Below, piece by piece: positions 51,958 through 52,061 of a stretch of DNA of 52,061 nt (position 1 is its first letter; each line of letters opens with the position of its first letter). Below the pieces are notes generated by a model. The model saw only the letters and a list, made by a program, of their open reading frames with translations. It made no database searches and was not told the DNA's origin. The DNA comes from Elusimicrobiota bacterium. GTDB lineage: Bacteria; CG03; SLGR01; JAFGSA01. The DNA lies in contig JAFGSA010000057.1 in assembly GCA_016934855.1 (NCBI GenBank), positions 1-52,061 on the forward strand, written 5' to 3'. The position numbers were made by a program, and so were the translations under genes.

Positions 51958-51997
51958 GAAAAACAAAATCCAAACTCCAAATCTCAAACATGTTCAG

Positions 51998-52025
51998 CTG
52001 TAAGCTGTAAGTTATAAGTTTTAAG
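51998..52025. repeat. four 7-bp tandem units (CTGTAAG type), third copy of the riboswitch repeat
   Basis: CAG followed by CTGTAAG, CTGTAAG, TTATAAG and TTTTAAG gives again exactly four heptamers, closely matching the blocks at 50904-50931 and 51008-51035. The region 51910-52061 otherwise holds no gene that I can recognise; it may contain the promoter of the CbiR-like gene and, beyond the window, an inverted partner of this block. Confidence 0.8.
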
Positions 52026-52061
52026 ATTTCCGGCCCAATCCATTATCAAAATAAAAATCAA

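Noticed and set aside
50901..52025. Heptamer blocks considered as a CRISPR array
   Set aside because: Units are 7 bp and directly adjacent with no spacers, and no cas gene is present.

Overview
The window looks like a chromosomal segment of an uncultured, diderm (Gram-negative type) bacterium. It encodes a TonB-dependent outer-membrane receptor, an FtsEX-EnvC-type division set, lipoprotein and secretion signals, and a tRNA-Asp with an encoded CCA. Giant coiled-coil proteins, long runs of radical SAM genes and 7-bp-unit intergenic repeats would fit a candidate phylum such as Omnitrophota. That placement is inference; no rRNA or ribosomal protein gene is present to test it. No phage, transposase or CRISPR was seen.

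Layout. (1) 41-3303, minus: two tandem paralogous FAD-dependent oxidoreductases of the UDP-galactopyranose-mutase/protoporphyrinogen-oxidase-like superfamily. (2) 3596-11617, plus: a membrane-anchored type I phosphodiesterase-like protein, a lipoprotein, a HydE/biotin-synthase-like radical SAM enzyme, a sulfatase-fold protein with altered active-site residues, a methyltransferase with a signal peptide and a HemN-like radical SAM enzyme. (3) 11623-16681, minus: two polytopic GT-C-like membrane proteins, a TPR protein and an EamA transporter. (4) 16900-30993, plus: a tightly packed nine-gene operon, mostly joined by ATGA overlaps. It holds a GT2 glycosyltransferase, six tandem paralogous B12-binding-type radical SAM proteins, a small SPASM-type radical SAM enzyme inserted between paralogs 3 and 4, and a longer B12-type radical SAM protein with a C-terminal cysteine cluster. 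(5) 31001-48429, minus: two coiled-coil proteins of about 1,540 and 1,590 residues, a Yip1-like/TPR membrane protein, then FtsE-FtsX-EnvC-CtpA-deacetylase (YibQ-like)-TsaD. (6) 48430-52061, minus: tRNA-Asp, a 41-residue Cys/Lys-rich protein, a BtuB-like receptor behind a cobalamin riboswitch, and a CbiR-like cobamide-remodelling enzyme. Heptamer repeats lie inside the riboswitch and at the window end.

How it may fit together. Regions 1-4 read as envelope-glycan or lipid chemistry with ten radical SAM enzymes in about 25 kb, seven of them with B12-type N-terminal domains. Region 6 supplies salvaged and remodelled cobamide, so the same neighbourhood appears to hold both the B12 users and the B12 import. 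The substrate of the six-paralog array cannot be read from the sequence; it is the best candidate here for an undescribed pathway. Region 5 couples filament-like proteins to the division/peptidoglycan-remodelling machinery, with an FtsE whose catalytic motifs are strongly eroded.
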